From contig JADKAF010000001.1 in NCBI GenBank assembly GCA_016719295.1, positions 5,642,001 to 5,706,000 of the forward strand: a DNA stretch of 64,000 nt, in the 5' to 3' direction. The notes under the pieces are model-generated. The model made no database searches. It had not been told where the DNA came from and saw only the letters and a program-made list of their open reading frames with translations. Below are positions 42,696 to 55,656 of the stretch, piece after piece. The stretch's first letter is position 1; each line of letters opens with the position of its first letter. The position numbers were made by a program, and so were the translations under genes. This DNA comes from Planctomycetota bacterium. Lineage in GTDB: Bacteria > Planctomycetota > UBA1135 > JADKAF01.

Positions 42696-44065
42696 GGCGG
42701 GGGGGATGCGGCGAGGAGCTGTGGGCGCAGCTCGCCGACGAGGTAGAGGGAACCGGTCACGAGGATCGGATCCTCCCGCGGCGACCCGAGCTCCTCGCGG
42801 AGCTCGATCGCGCGGCGCCATGCTTCGGGAGCGCGAGCGACGGCGATGGAGGGGATGCCGTCGGCCCGGAGCTGCGCTGCGAGATCTGCGGGTCGCGTCG
42901 CGCGGGGATTGTCCTCGGCACGCGTCGCCACCGCGTACGCCACGTGGGGCGCGAGCGGTGTGAACACACCGGAATGGAGCTTATCCCGCGCGGCGCCGAT
43001 CACCGCGACGAGGCGTCGCTCGGGAAAAGTCTTCCGCAGCGCGGCGGCCAGGGCGACGAAGGCCTCGTCGTTGTGCGCGCCGTCCAGCAGCGCCGGCGTT
43101 GCGCCAGGGAGCAGCTCGAAGCGCCCGGGGACGCGCAAGTCCTCGCTCGTTCCGTCGAGCCACGGCGCGATGTCGGGAAGTCGGCCGCGTTCGGCGCCCG
43201 CTTCCAGGAGGGCCAGCGCGACGGCGAGGTCCTTCGCCTGGAAGGGCACCGCCATCGGCAGTCGCGCGCGCAGCGTCCGACCGCGCCAGGTATCGACGCG
43301 GACCTCGAGGCCGTCCTCTGCGACGCTCCAATGGAAGTCCTCTCCGAGCACGCGCAGGGGAGCGCCTACCTCGCCGGCGTGAGCCGCGATCGCCGCGAAC
43401 GCGGGGTGCGTGCGCTCGAGGGCCACCACCAGCGTGCGGTCGGGCTTGGCGATCCCGGCCTTCTCGCGGCCGATGGCGGGAAGGCTGCGCCCGAGCACCT
43501 TCATGTGATCGAAGGAGATGCTGGTGATCGCCGCGGCTTCGGGCAGCACGACGTTCGTCGAGTCGAGCCGCCCGCCCATCCCGACCTCGATCACCGAGGC
43601 ATCGACGCCCGCGGCGCGAAACGCGACGAACCCCGCGAGCGTCATGAGATCGAAGAACGACGCGAGCTCGCCCTCGGCGCGCGCGGCGCAGGCGCGCTCG
43701 ATCAGGCCGAGATGCGCGGCGAAGCTCTCGGGTGGGATCGGCTGACCGTCGATCGCGATCCGCTCGCAGAGATGGGAGAGATGCGGGGAGACGTAGAGGC
43801 CGACCCGGCGACCGGCGCGACGCAAGAGCGCCGCAGCGAAGGCGCAGGTCGAGCCTTTGCCTTTCGTGCCCGCGACGTGCAGCGTCGGCGCGGCGAGCTC
43901 GGGATGGCCGAGCTCCTCGAGGAGTGCGCGCATCGCGACGAGATGCGGGGTCACGCGCGTGGTGGGGCCGCGCTCGAAGTCCGTTCGCTCCCGCAGCCAG
44001 GCCAAGGCGCTCTCGAAGTCGGGGAATCGGGGCACGCCCGCGGTGGGGCGAAGCTCGGAAGTCAT
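42650..44065 (-). CDS. folC: Folylpolyglutamate synthase/dihydrofolate synthase, 471 aa
   Basis: The enzyme adds glutamate to (dihydro)folates in the cytoplasm. The P-loop VAGTKGKGSTCAF, the Mur-ligase-like SPHLSHLCERIAIDG, EVGMGGRLDSTNV, ITSISFDHMKVLG and the C-terminal LLDGAHNDEAF are all present. Length is usual. The last 20 or so residues extend beyond homologous sequence and overlap the next gene. Start ATG 44065. Confidence 0.9.
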   Translation of the reverse strand: MTSELRPTAGVPRFPDFESALAWLRERTDFERGPTTRVTPHLVAMRALLEELGHPELAAPTLHVAGTKGKGSTCAFAAALLRRAGRRVGLYVSPHLSHLCERIAIDGQPIPPESFAAHLGLIERACAARAEGELASFFDLMTLAGFVAFRAAGVDASVIEVGMGGRLDSTNVVLPEAAAITSISFDHMKVLGRSLPAIGREKAGIAKPDRTLVVALERTHPAFAAIAAHAGEVGAPLRVLGEDFHWSVAEDGLEVRVDTWRGRTLRARLPMAVPFQAKDLAVALALLEAGAERGRLPDIAPWLDGTSEDLRVPGRFELLPGATPALLDGAHNDEAFVALAAALRKTFPERRLVAVIGAARDKLHSGVFTPLAPHVAYAVATRAEDNPRATRPADLAAQLRADGIPSIAVARAPEAWRRAIELREELGSPREDPILVTGSLYLVGELRPQLLAASPPPCSSSSKTSSSPTPS

Positions 44066-44210
44066 GCGCGTTGGCGAAGGGACGTGGAAGATCTTTCGCG
44101 GCGCGCCCAGGGGCGGGAGCGCAGCGTGGATCAAGTTCTCTTGCCGAGGGGTCGATCACAAGAGCAGAGCCCCCTCCGAGGGGCGTTCCCCTACGCCGCC
44201 CGAGGCTGCG

Positions 44211-45128
44211 ATGTTCCTGAGGCGCCTTCCCTTGCTGCTCGCGACCCTCTGTGCGGTCGCCGCGGCTCCGGCCCAACAAGGGGAGGAGGCCGAGCTCAGC
44301 TGGCGCATCGTGCTGCGCAGCGGCGCATTCCTCCACGGGCAGCTCCTGCGCCAGGACGCGCTCGAGATCGAGCTCGTGGACAAGGAAGGGAATCAGGTCG
44401 TCATCGAGCGCGAGCTCGTCGCGCGAGTGGAATGCCTAAAAGGCACCGTGACCGCGAAGGTCGGCGAGCTCGAGATCCAGGAGCGTGAGCGCGTCGAGGC
44501 GCGCGAAGCCGGAGCGCGCTCGGTGAAACGCGCCGTCGCGACGCTCTCCGATGCGGAGCTCGTGCAGCGCTCGCTCGCGGAGCTCGCGGAGAAGCTGCAG
44601 GCCGACCTCGAGCTGCCTTTCGCCCCCGGCGAGCTCGGCCGCGGGCGCTGGAAATGGTCCGCTCCCGCGGGCGGGGGGGCCGCGGTCGCGTTCTCCTACG
44701 CGACCGATCGTCCGCAGGCGAGACAAGTGCGCGAGATCGGCTCGCTGCTCTACCACCTGGAGCGCGTGGAACGTGGCGCAGGGATCGTCTGGGTGCCGTA
44801 TCGCTGGGATCCCAAGCGCGCGGACTGGACGCTGCGAGCCTTCTGCCCGCCGGCGCTGAAGCTACATCGCGAGCTCGCCGATCAACGCGGCCTCGTCGAT
44901 CGGCAAGCCGAGGCGCTTGCGCGCGTCGATGCGCGCTGGCGCTCGCTGCCACCTGCCGAGGCGAAGCGCCCTCAGGAGCAGCGTCTGCTGGAGCAGACCC
45001 GCGAAGGCTATGAGGAGGTGCTGCGGCGCTACCTCGCCAAGGCGGAGCAAGCGCGCGGGCTCTTCAAGGGCAAGGTCGTGCTGCCGGCGCTCGATCGCGA
45101 GCTCGGCAAGGAAGGCGCTTTGCGCTGA
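44211..45128 (+). CDS. Secreted unknown protein with coiled-coil, 305 aa
   Basis: A signal peptide (FLRRLPLLLATLCAVAAAPAQ) is followed by a small beta domain (WRIVLRSGAFLHGQLLRQDALEIELVDKEGN), like an LSm/DUF-type start seen also in the DUF481 protein at 51011 (VFLKNGDKVTGKILDLVGGKL). The C-terminal 100 residues are helical and probably coiled-coil. Function unknown; likely periplasmic. Confidence 0.65.
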   Translation: MFLRRLPLLLATLCAVAAAPAQQGEEAELSWRIVLRSGAFLHGQLLRQDALEIELVDKEGNQVVIERELVARVECLKGTVTAKVGELEIQERERVEAREAGARSVKRAVATLSDAELVQRSLAELAEKLQADLELPFAPGELGRGRWKWSAPAGGGAAVAFSYATDRPQARQVREIGSLLYHLERVERGAGIVWVPYRWDPKRADWTLRAFCPPALKLHRELADQRGLVDRQAEALARVDARWRSLPPAEAKRPQEQRLLEQTREGYEEVLRRYLAKAEQARGLFKGKVVLPALDRELGKEGALR

Positions 45129-45220
45129 GCTGGTCCGCTTCTGTCGATCGGTCCGTCCGGCCGATCCAGCGAGCGGAGATGGTGCCTCGTCCTCGATCCA
45201 CCAGGAGCAGGGGGCTCGCC

Positions 45221-45640
45221 GTGAACGAGATCGGCCACGGAGTTCGCGTGTTCGTCTACCACTTCGCCACTTCGGGCTTGGAGTTCCTTTTGCTCCGGCC
45301 GAAGCCGAGCCAGGAGAGCTTCTGGGGGCCGATCCGCGGCGAGATCCAGCCCGCGGAGAACCTCGAGCGCGCCGTGTTGCGCAACGTGCGCCAGGAGATC
45401 GGGCTCCACCGCGCGGAGCAGCTCGTCGATCTCGAGCTGCGCGAGGTGAGCCGCTTCGGCGACTTCCAGCAGGTCGACTGGATCTTCGGCCTTCAGGCGC
45501 CGTCCTCGCTGCAGCAGCTCGCGCCTGCGCCGGATATCGCCGAATGGCAATGGGCCGTGTTCCCTTCGATCTACGAGCGGCTCGACTCCGACGTGAATCG
45601 CCGCGCGGTGATGCGATTGCAGACGCTGCTCGCGGGCTGA
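45221..45640 (+). CDS. NUDIX-like protein with degenerate box, 139 aa
   Basis: The fold pattern is NUDIX: 'VRVFVYHFATSGLEFLLLRP', WGPIRGEIQPAENLERAVLR and 'NVRQEIGL'. In the consensus GX5EX7REUXEEXGU the box here reads G-x5-E-x7-R-N-V-R-Q-E-I-G-L, so two metal-binding Glu are Asn and Gln. It may be inactive or have other substrates. GTG 45221 is preferred because AGGGGG lies six bases before it. Confidence 0.7.
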   Translation: MNEIGHGVRVFVYHFATSGLEFLLLRPKPSQESFWGPIRGEIQPAENLERAVLRNVRQEIGLHRAEQLVDLELREVSRFGDFQQVDWIFGLQAPSSLQQLAPAPDIAEWQWAVFPSIYERLDSDVNRRAVMRLQTLLAG

Positions 45641-45644
45641 TCGA

Positions 45645-46742
45645 CTAGCTCCCTTCCCCGTCGGCCGCGCCGAGCTTCTGACGCAGCCGTCCGACCTCCG
45701 CCTGGAGCGCCTGCAGCGTGCGCGCCATCTCCGGCAGCTCCTCGATCGAGCGCTGCAAGCGCATGAAGTCGCGCAAGCGACGCGCGGGGAAACCGAAGAC
45801 GCGCAGGCCTTCGGGGATGTCGTCGAGCACACCGCTGCGCCCGCCGATCTGAGCGCCGCGCCCGATGTGCAGGTGGCCCGCAACGGCCGCCTGCCCCGCG
45901 AGGACCGCGTCGTCGCCGATGGTGACGCTACCGGAGAGCCCGACCTGCGCGATCAGCAGCACGTTGCGGCCGATCTGCACGTTGTGAGCGACGTGCACGA
46001 GGTTGTCGATCTTGGTGCCCGAGCCGATCACGGTGTTGCCGAGCGCGCCGCGGTCGATGCAGGTGTTCGCGCCGATCTCGACGTCGTCCCCGATGGTTAC
46101 GCCGCCGATCTGAGAGACCTTCTCGTGGCGGTCGCCCACGCGCACGAAGCCGAAGCCGTCGGAGCCGATCACCGTGCCCGAGTGCAGGATGCAGCGGTCG
46201 CCGATCGCGACGCCGCCCCGGATCGAGACGTTGGGGTAGACGTAGCCTTCGGCCCCGATGCGGCTGCCGATGCCCACGTGGACCAGGCCGCGAAGCACGG
46301 TGCGGGCGCCGATCGAGGCACCGCTCTCGATCGTGCAGTGCGGTCCGATCGTCGCCTCGGGATGCACGGTGGCATCCGCGGCGACGACGGCGGTCTCGTG
46401 GATGCCGGGCTCGAAGCGATCGAAGGCCGGGAAGAAGAGCCCGAGCACGCGCTGGAATGCGATGCGCGCTTCCGGCACGCGCACGATCGCGGCGCCGGTG
46501 GCGGCGAGGTTCAGCCCCTCCTGCACGAGCAGGACGCCGGCGCGGGTCTGCGCCGCCACGGCGGCGTACTTTCCGTCGCTGACGAACGAGACCTGGTCCG
46601 CCTGCGCCTGGTCCAGCGACGCGGGCCCACGGACCGCCCGCTCGGGGTCGCCCTCGAGTGGAGCCCCGAGGAAGCTCGCGATCTCTCCGGCGCGCAGGAC
46701 GGGAGGGCGGTGCTCGAGGCGGCGCGGCGGTCGGTGAGGCAT
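45645..46742 (-). CDS. lpxD: UDP-3-O-acylglucosamine N-acyltransferase LpxD, 365 aa
   Basis: The enzyme adds the second acyl chain in lipid A synthesis. The N-terminal uridine-binding part has ASLDQAQADQVSFVSDGKY; then hexapeptide repeats form a left-handed beta-helix (VAADATVHPEATIGPHC, IGDRCILHSGTVIGSDGFGFV) with the catalytic His in NLVHVAHNVQIG. A coiled C-terminal tail is typical. Its presence means an outer membrane with lipid A is likely. Confidence 0.92.
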   Translation of the reverse strand: MPHRPPRRLEHRPPVLRAGEIASFLGAPLEGDPERAVRGPASLDQAQADQVSFVSDGKYAAVAAQTRAGVLLVQEGLNLAATGAAIVRVPEARIAFQRVLGLFFPAFDRFEPGIHETAVVAADATVHPEATIGPHCTIESGASIGARTVLRGLVHVGIGSRIGAEGYVYPNVSIRGGVAIGDRCILHSGTVIGSDGFGFVRVGDRHEKVSQIGGVTIGDDVEIGANTCIDRGALGNTVIGSGTKIDNLVHVAHNVQIGRNVLLIAQVGLSGSVTIGDDAVLAGQAAVAGHLHIGRGAQIGGRSGVLDDIPEGLRVFGFPARRLRDFMRLQRSIEELPEMARTLQALQAEVGRLRQKLGAADGEGS

Positions 46743-46827
46743 GCGTTGGGTTCGAGGTGGGGGGCGCGGATTGTGGCCCCGCGATCCGCCCCGAACAAGG
46801 GCGCGCGCTCCGCGTGCAGCGCGCACC

Positions 46828-46833
46828 TATAAT
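46828..46833 (+). promoter_or_regulatory. Perfect TATAAT -10 box before the 46892 operon
   Basis: TATAAT lies 58 bases before the ATG at 46892. No good -35 is seen at 17 bases, so activation by another factor, or chance, is possible. Confidence 0.35.
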
Positions 46834-46891
46834 CCGCGCGGGCGCCGCTTCTTGCTCCGAACCCCTCGCGCGCGCGGCCGTTCTCCGCCCC

Positions 46892-48385
46892 ATGCGCTGG
46901 AATCCCTTCATGCCCCCGCTTCCCCCTCGATCCTCGCGCGATCCGCGCGTACTCGTCACCGGGCGCGACAACCTGCGCATCCTGGTGCTCGGTGTGCTCG
47001 GCGTGATCGCGCTCTCCGGCTTCTTCCTCGTGCAGCGGCAAACGAAGCGAACGGAGGAGCGCGCCAAGCTCGAAGAGCTCGCGCTGGATCCGGAGCGCGC
47101 GGCGGCGCGCGCGCAGGAGCGCGCGGCGGCGACGCTCGTGGTCTCGGAGCTCCGCGCCGATCTGCGTCAGCGCTTCGAGGGGGTCGAAGCGATCGAGCGG
47201 AGCTTCAGCGCCGAGGAGGACGCGACCCTCGCCGAGATCGCTTGGAGGCTGCATCGAGTGAGCTCCGGATCGCTGCAATGGGCGCAGCGCGAACCGGTGG
47301 CTCGGCTCTTCGACGAGAGCGCGCCCTCCTCTCGTCGCGGCGAGCTCTTCGAGCTGCACGGTGCGTTGGTCGGCGACACCTGGACGCGGCCCGTCGGCGG
47401 AGCGACGACCGTGGTCGGATTGCTGCGTCCCGAGCTCGAGCTCGGTCGTCTGGCAGAGCAGCCGGTGGCGTTCGTGGCGCACTACCTGATGGCGAGCGCG
47501 CCGCGCGGCGAGGCCGAGCCCGTCGGCGATGCCGTGTGGCGCGATGGCACCTGGGTGCGCCTGCGCGGGCTCTACGTCTGCGAAACGTCGTTCTGGGGCC
47601 GTCTCCCGGCGGGCGGAACGACCCCGCTTCTCGTCGCGGGCGAAGTCTCGCCCTCGACGCCCTCCCTGCCGCTGCGCGGCGATCTCACGCAGGCCGAGCT
47701 CAATGCGAGCTTCGAGTATCTCGACGTCTACTTCCCGACGCGCCACAACGATCGGCAGCCGGTGAAGAGCGGGAAGCCGATGCTCGTTCAGGAGGACGTG
47801 TTCCTCAGCTTCGCGCAGCTCGCGCTGGCGCACGCCGACGAGCCGTTCGACGAGAACGCGGAGCTCCTCTACAAGGAGATGACGAAGCGCTTCTACGACG
47901 ACCCGCAGGCCGAGCGCGGCAAGCGCTTCCGGATCCAGGGTGAGGTGCGGCTCCTCGAAGAGCAGCTCGTGGGATCGAATGCGTTTCGCATCGAGCGCAA
48001 GCAGTTCCTCTTCTTGGCCGGCCGCTACGGCTTCCTCTGGATCGAGTCGCCGCGGATCTTCGACGTGAAGGTCGGGGACGTCGTGGAGGTCGAGGCGTAC
48101 TTCGCATCGCGCATCTGGTACGACTCGCGCGAGGGCGAGCTCGACAAGCCGTATTTCGTCGCGCGGGCGCTGCGGCCGTTTCGTCCGGAGGAGTCGGCAG
48201 GGGCCGAGTTCTGGACGACCTATCTGCCGATGTTCTTGCTGATGACCACGCTCGGGCTCTTTGCGTTCTTCTTCTATGTCCTGTTCCGGGATCGTAAGCG
48301 CAGCGAGCTCGCGCAGGCGCAGCTGATCGAGATGCGCCGCCGCCGCCGCGCGCAGCAGCCCGGTCAATCGGTGTCGCGCACTTGA
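46892..48385 (+). CDS. Membrane protein with N- and C-terminal helices, 497 aa
   Basis: One membrane helix near residues 29-47 (ILVLGVLGVIALSGFFLV) and another near 450 (YLPMFLLMTTLGLFAFFFYVLF) flank about 400 residues, which should lie outside the cytoplasm; the first part has a coiled-coil (EERAKLEELALDPERAAARAQERAAA). No family is recognised. Its stop overlaps the aroB start (TTGA), so the two are translationally coupled. Confidence 0.65.
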   Translation: MRWNPFMPPLPPRSSRDPRVLVTGRDNLRILVLGVLGVIALSGFFLVQRQTKRTEERAKLEELALDPERAAARAQERAAATLVVSELRADLRQRFEGVEAIERSFSAEEDATLAEIAWRLHRVSSGSLQWAQREPVARLFDESAPSSRRGELFELHGALVGDTWTRPVGGATTVVGLLRPELELGRLAEQPVAFVAHYLMASAPRGEAEPVGDAVWRDGTWVRLRGLYVCETSFWGRLPAGGTTPLLVAGEVSPSTPSLPLRGDLTQAELNASFEYLDVYFPTRHNDRQPVKSGKPMLVQEDVFLSFAQLALAHADEPFDENAELLYKEMTKRFYDDPQAERGKRFRIQGEVRLLEEQLVGSNAFRIERKQFLFLAGRYGFLWIESPRIFDVKVGDVVEVEAYFASRIWYDSREGELDKPYFVARALRPFRPEESAGAEFWTTYLPMFLLMTTLGLFAFFFYVLFRDRKRSELAQAQLIEMRRRRRAQQPGQSVSRT

Positions 48386-49509
48386 GCGAGGCGGAGCGCG
48401 AGCTCTCCTGGCGTCACGAGCGCGGCGCGACCGGGCTCCGCCTCGGCTCTGGCGCATTCGAGCGCGTGCTCGGTGGGACGACGCGGCGCTTCCCGAGCGC
48501 TCCGCTGCTCGTGGTGGACGAATCCGTGCTCGTCGGACATCGCGCGCGCCTCGGGGCGGCAGCGGAGGCCTGCGGCGGCGCTTCGATCGTCGCACTCCCC
48601 GGCGGAGAGCACGCGAAGCGCTTCGCCGAGCTCGAGCGCGTGCTCGAGGCCTGCGCCGCAGCGCGTCTGCCGCGCGATGGGCTGCTGATCGCCATCGGCG
48701 GCGGCGCTTGCACCGATCTCGCGGGTCTCGCCGCGGCGCTCTGGATGCGCGGCGTCGCGTGGGTGGCCGTGCCGACGACCTTGCTCGCCCTGGTCGACGC
48801 CTCGGTCGGCGGTAAGACGGCGATCAACCTAGGAGCGGCGAAGAACCTCGTCGGCACCTTCCACGCGCCGTGCGAAGTCGCGTTGGATCCGAGCTTCCTC
48901 GCCACGCTTCCCGGCCCGGAGCTGCGGAGCGGCCTTGCCGAGGTCGTGAAGGCCGCGTTGCTCTCCGCCGACGACAGCTTCGCCGAGCTCGAGCGCTTCG
49001 ATCCCAAGTCGGAGCTCTCTTCCCCGCGCTGGCTCGACGTGATCGAGCGCGCCGTGCGTTTGAAGGTCGCGGTCGTCGAGCGGGACGAGCGTGAGAGCGG
49101 ACCGCGGCGCGCGTTGAACTTGGGGCACACGCTCGCGCACGGCCTGGAGCAAGAGCGCGGCTTCGGCGTCCTGCGCCATGGCGATGCCGTCGCCATCGGC
49201 TTGGTCGCCGCGTGCGACTTCGCGGTCGCGCGCGGGCTCTTGCGGCCCGAGCAGCGCGCGCGCGTCGTCGCGCTGCTGGCGCGCTTCGGCTTGCCGCTCG
49301 CACCGCCGCGAGACCTCGAGGTGGCCGCCGTGCTGCGCGCGCTGCAGCTCGACAAGAAGATCGAGCGCGGTCGGCTGCGCTATGTCCTGCCGTGCGGCCT
49401 GCCCGCCGCGACGGATGGTGCCGTCGCGTTCGTCGACGACCTGAGCCTGGACGAGATCGAGCGCTGGCTCTACTCCTCGATCGAGACCTCGAGCTCGGCG
49501 AGCCAATAG
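48382..49509 (+). CDS. aroB: 3-dehydroquinate synthase, 375 aa
   Basis: The enzyme makes 3-dehydroquinate from DAHP in the shikimate pathway. IGGGACTDLAGLAAALWMRG, VPTTLLALVDASVGGKTAINLG, and NLGHTLAHGLEQERGFG..RHGDAVAIGL with the zinc ligands are present. TTG start overlaps the previous stop. The end overlaps the convergent gene by 40 bases. Confidence 0.92.
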   Translation: MSEAERELSWRHERGATGLRLGSGAFERVLGGTTRRFPSAPLLVVDESVLVGHRARLGAAAEACGGASIVALPGGEHAKRFAELERVLEACAAARLPRDGLLIAIGGGACTDLAGLAAALWMRGVAWVAVPTTLLALVDASVGGKTAINLGAAKNLVGTFHAPCEVALDPSFLATLPGPELRSGLAEVVKAALLSADDSFAELERFDPKSELSSPRWLDVIERAVRLKVAVVERDERESGPRRALNLGHTLAHGLEQERGFGVLRHGDAVAIGLVAACDFAVARGLLRPEQRARVVALLARFGLPLAPPRDLEVAAVLRALQLDKKIERGRLRYVLPCGLPAATDGAVAFVDDLSLDEIERWLYSSIETSSSASQ

Positions 49510-50903
49510 CGCGCGCTCCGCGGTGAACCCGGCGCGAGCGAGATCATGAGCATGTTCGGGTAGCCCTTGTGCACCAGCTCGCCGAGGTCGAAGCTCTGCA
49601 CGGCGCCGCGGTCCCCGCCGGGAATGGCGTTGGAACCGTCCAGGACGGGAGCGCCGTCGATGGTGACGAGGAGGCCGGCCGCGCCGTCCCCTGCCTTCAC
49701 CGCGAGGCGATGGCGCAAGCGCAGCGAAGCCGAGCTCACGGTCGCCGGGGCTTGGAAGTAGAGGAGCAAGACGCCGTTGCCGGAGAGCGCGAAGGCGCCG
49801 CTTCCTTCGGCGTCGGGAGCGATGGCGACTTCCTCGCTCCACGGCGCGAAGCGACCGCGCTCGAGCTTCGCGCGCCCGCCCTCGAAGCGCAGGCTCGCGC
49901 CGAGACCCGGGATGGCGTCGCTGGATTCGCCTCCGGCGGTCCTGCGCTGCTCCAGCCGGAAGCTCTCGGGAAAGGTCTGGGGCGCTCGATCTCCCGAGAC
50001 CATCGGCGCGAGCTGTCGCTGCATCGCCGCTCGCGCTCCGAGGCGCAGGGTCTGGGCGCTCGCGCGGTCGAGCTGCGCGAGCGCTTGACGCTCTCGATCG
50101 AGCTCGGGAGTGAGCTCGGGTGCGAGTGAGCCCCAACCCTCGCGCAGCGCGTCCAGGAGCCGCGGAGCGGAGCCTTCGCTCCCGAGGCGTGTCGCTGCGT
50201 CGAGCTCGCCGCGCAGCAGCTCGTGGGGGTGGTGCGAATGACCCAGCGCGGCGAGGAGTCCCGCCAGCTCGGTGGCTTCCGGCGAAGGCGCCGAGGCGTT
50301 GGGATCGCCCGCGATCAGGGCGCCGAGCGCGAAGAGCACCTCGTGCTGGCCCCGAGCGCGTGCCCAATCCACGATCGTCGATGCCGAGCCGCGTTCGCGC
50401 AGCCGATCGCCCCAGGCGCGGCGGCCGAGGCGCTCTCGCGCCTCGTTCCAAGCGGGCTCACCGGCGAGCGGAGCGTCCCAAGCGGCCTCCGGGTTCCGTG
50501 GCGCGCTCTCCTTGCTCCAGCCCTCCGCGCAGCGGTCCAGCACTTGCCGCGCGAGCGCTTGGCGTGTCTCGCCGATCCAGACGACGTCGATGCGGCTCTC
50601 GCCGAAGGCGAAGCGCTGACCGAGCGGTCGGTCGACCTGGCGGCCGGCGAAGTAGCCGAAACGGATCGGGCGCCCCCAGAGTTCGAGGCTCGCCGGCTGC
50701 GCGAGCACTCGGTGGTGATGGGGCGGCGCGCTGCTCGCGAGCGGCAGATTCCAACCTGCGGTCTTCGCCGCCCAGAGGCCGAGCGGATCGTGCGGGGTGC
50801 GCGGAGGCTGTGGCTCCTGTCCCGAGGCGCTGGGGCTCGGGAGGAGACCGAGGATCGCGGCTCCGAGGAGGAGGCGGAGGAGGGCACGCCCCGGGCTCGA
50901 CAT
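49470..50903 (-). CDS. Secreted unknown protein, 477 aa
   Basis: ATG 50903 begins a clear signal peptide (RALLRLLLGAAILGLLPSPSASGQ). Residues 60-110 and 330-475 are beta-rich (VLLLYFQAPATVSSASLRLRHRLAV; GLLVTIDGAPVLDGSN); the centre is helical. The end resembles carbohydrate-binding, jelly-roll-like modules, but no family is certain. Probably periplasmic or surface. Confidence 0.65.
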   Translation of the reverse strand: MSSPGRALLRLLLGAAILGLLPSPSASGQEPQPPRTPHDPLGLWAAKTAGWNLPLASSAPPHHHRVLAQPASLELWGRPIRFGYFAGRQVDRPLGQRFAFGESRIDVVWIGETRQALARQVLDRCAEGWSKESAPRNPEAAWDAPLAGEPAWNEARERLGRRAWGDRLRERGSASTIVDWARARGQHEVLFALGALIAGDPNASAPSPEATELAGLLAALGHSHHPHELLRGELDAATRLGSEGSAPRLLDALREGWGSLAPELTPELDRERQALAQLDRASAQTLRLGARAAMQRQLAPMVSGDRAPQTFPESFRLEQRRTAGGESSDAIPGLGASLRFEGGRAKLERGRFAPWSEEVAIAPDAEGSGAFALSGNGVLLLYFQAPATVSSASLRLRHRLAVKAGDGAAGLLVTIDGAPVLDGSNAIPGGDRGAVQSFDLGELVHKGYPNMLMISLAPGSPRSARYWLAELEVSIEE

Positions 50904-51010
50904 GGGTAGCACCTGGATCGCGGACGCGTCTTTTTCTACCATCCGCCGGCCTCCCCCGGGCTCCGCTTCACCGAAGCGACTCTGCCGAAACCGACTTCGA
51001 GGTGTCCCCG

Positions 51011-52114
51011 ATGCTCCTAGCTCGCCTGCTCAGCGGCCTGGCCACGGTCGCCCTGTTCGCGACCGCCTTGGCCCAAGACCCGCCGAGCCCCCCGCCCCCG
51101 CCGCCCCCGCCGCCGGACGAGGTGTTCCTGAAGAACGGGGACAAGGTCACCGGCAAGATCCTCGATCTCGTGGGCGGCAAGCTCACGGTCGATACGCCCT
51201 ACGCGGGCAAGGTCGTCATCGACTGGAAGGAGGTCGCGAGCTTCAACGCGCCGGGCGGACTCGACTTCGAACTCCAGGGCGGCGAGATGCTGAAGTCGAA
51301 GGCCGAGCGCGCCGCGGACGGCAGCATCAAGGTCGAGCCGAGCGCGCTCGCCGCTGAGCAGCTCGCGCTCGAGAGCATCGTCGAGATCAACCCCAAGCCG
51401 GTGGTCTGGACGGGCAACCTCGCGGCCGGCATGCAGTTCAAGCGCGGCAACGTCGAGGAAGACTCCTCGGTCGTGACGTTCCTCGCGCAGCGCACCTCGG
51501 ACATCGATCGCATCACCGCGAGGGCGCGCTACAACGCGACGCGCGTGAAGGATCAGAATACGAGCGACTGGGCGACGACCGATCGCTACCTCGGCGGTCT
51601 GCTCCAGTACGACTACTTCGTCGCGAAGGACTGGTTCCTCTACGTGAACGGCCAGGCCGAGCGCGACCGCGCGAAGTTCCTCGATGTGCGCTGGACGGCC
51701 GGTGTCGGTGCTGGTTGGCAGTTCCTCGATCAGAGCGACCTGAAGGGCTCGGTCGAAGCCGGTGTGAACTTCATCAGCGAGAAGTACAAGCTCTATCAGA
51801 ACCACCCGGTGCCCCCGGGCTCGACGCCGCCGACCATTCGCTCCGACGACGACTTCATGGCGGCCCGCGTCGCTCTGAACCTCGACTGGAAGATCCTCGA
51901 GAACCTGCGCTACCTCCAGTTCACGCAGTACTTCCCGAGCTTGGAAGACAAGGACAAGTTCCTCGTGAACTCGCAGCACACGCTGCAGCTCTCCGTGACC
52001 GGGAACCTCTTCGTCCAGGGCGGCGTGATCTTCGACTACGACAGCCAGCCCGGCTCGTCGTCGGCCGAGAGGCTCGACACGAAGTATCTGGTGCAGGTCG
52101 GCTGGTCTTTCTGA
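51011..52114 (+). CDS. DUF481-family outer-membrane protein, 367 aa
   Basis: Signal peptide, a run of nine or more prolines, then a short beta domain VFLKNGDKVTGKILDLVGGKLTV and, from about residue 130, alternating strands ending in aromatic residues (ARARYNATRVKDQNTSDW, GLLQYDYFVAKDWFLYVNGQ, YLVQVGWSF). The final Phe is typical of beta-barrels. DUF481 proteins sit in the outer membrane; function unknown, possibly transport. Confidence 0.8.
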   Translation: MLLARLLSGLATVALFATALAQDPPSPPPPPPPPPDEVFLKNGDKVTGKILDLVGGKLTVDTPYAGKVVIDWKEVASFNAPGGLDFELQGGEMLKSKAERAADGSIKVEPSALAAEQLALESIVEINPKPVVWTGNLAAGMQFKRGNVEEDSSVVTFLAQRTSDIDRITARARYNATRVKDQNTSDWATTDRYLGGLLQYDYFVAKDWFLYVNGQAERDRAKFLDVRWTAGVGAGWQFLDQSDLKGSVEAGVNFISEKYKLYQNHPVPPGSTPPTIRSDDDFMAARVALNLDWKILENLRYLQFTQYFPSLEDKDKFLVNSQHTLQLSVTGNLFVQGGVIFDYDSQPGSSSAERLDTKYLVQVGWSF

Positions 52115-52207
52115 TCCCGACGTCCGCACGTCACTCCGAGGATCCGCAAGGGTAGTCGTGGCGCTCGCGAGCTTTGCTTCGCGGCGCCGCCAGCAGACGG
52201 GTACCCG

Positions 52208-52252
52208 ACGAGGCCCGCGTCGCACGCAGATCGCGCGCGACGCGGGCCTCGT
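52208..52252 (+). terminator. Strong GC hairpin after the DUF481 gene
   Basis: A 16-bp perfect stem (52208-52223 with 52237-52252) with a 13-base loop and a T/C-rich tail. It should stop transcription before carB. Confidence 0.6.
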
Positions 52253-52271
52253 TCGCTTCTCCGCTCGAGAA

Positions 52272-52301
52272 TTGCGAGCCGCACCGGCCGGGTGCTCTAA
52301 T
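52272..52301 (+). promoter_or_regulatory. Possible sigma-70 promoter of carB
   Basis: TTGCGA (52272-52277) and TCTAAT (52296-52301) are 18 bases apart and lie after the terminator and about 80 bases before carB. Confidence 0.35.
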
Positions 52302-52381
52302 GGCGCGATTTCGCACCGTCCGCGGCGTTTTGCCGAGGCCCTCGGTGCGAGCGGATCCGCCACGCCCCGCCAGCCCGTCCC

Positions 52382-55651
<3,270 letters not shown>

Positions 55652-55656
55652 CCCCT

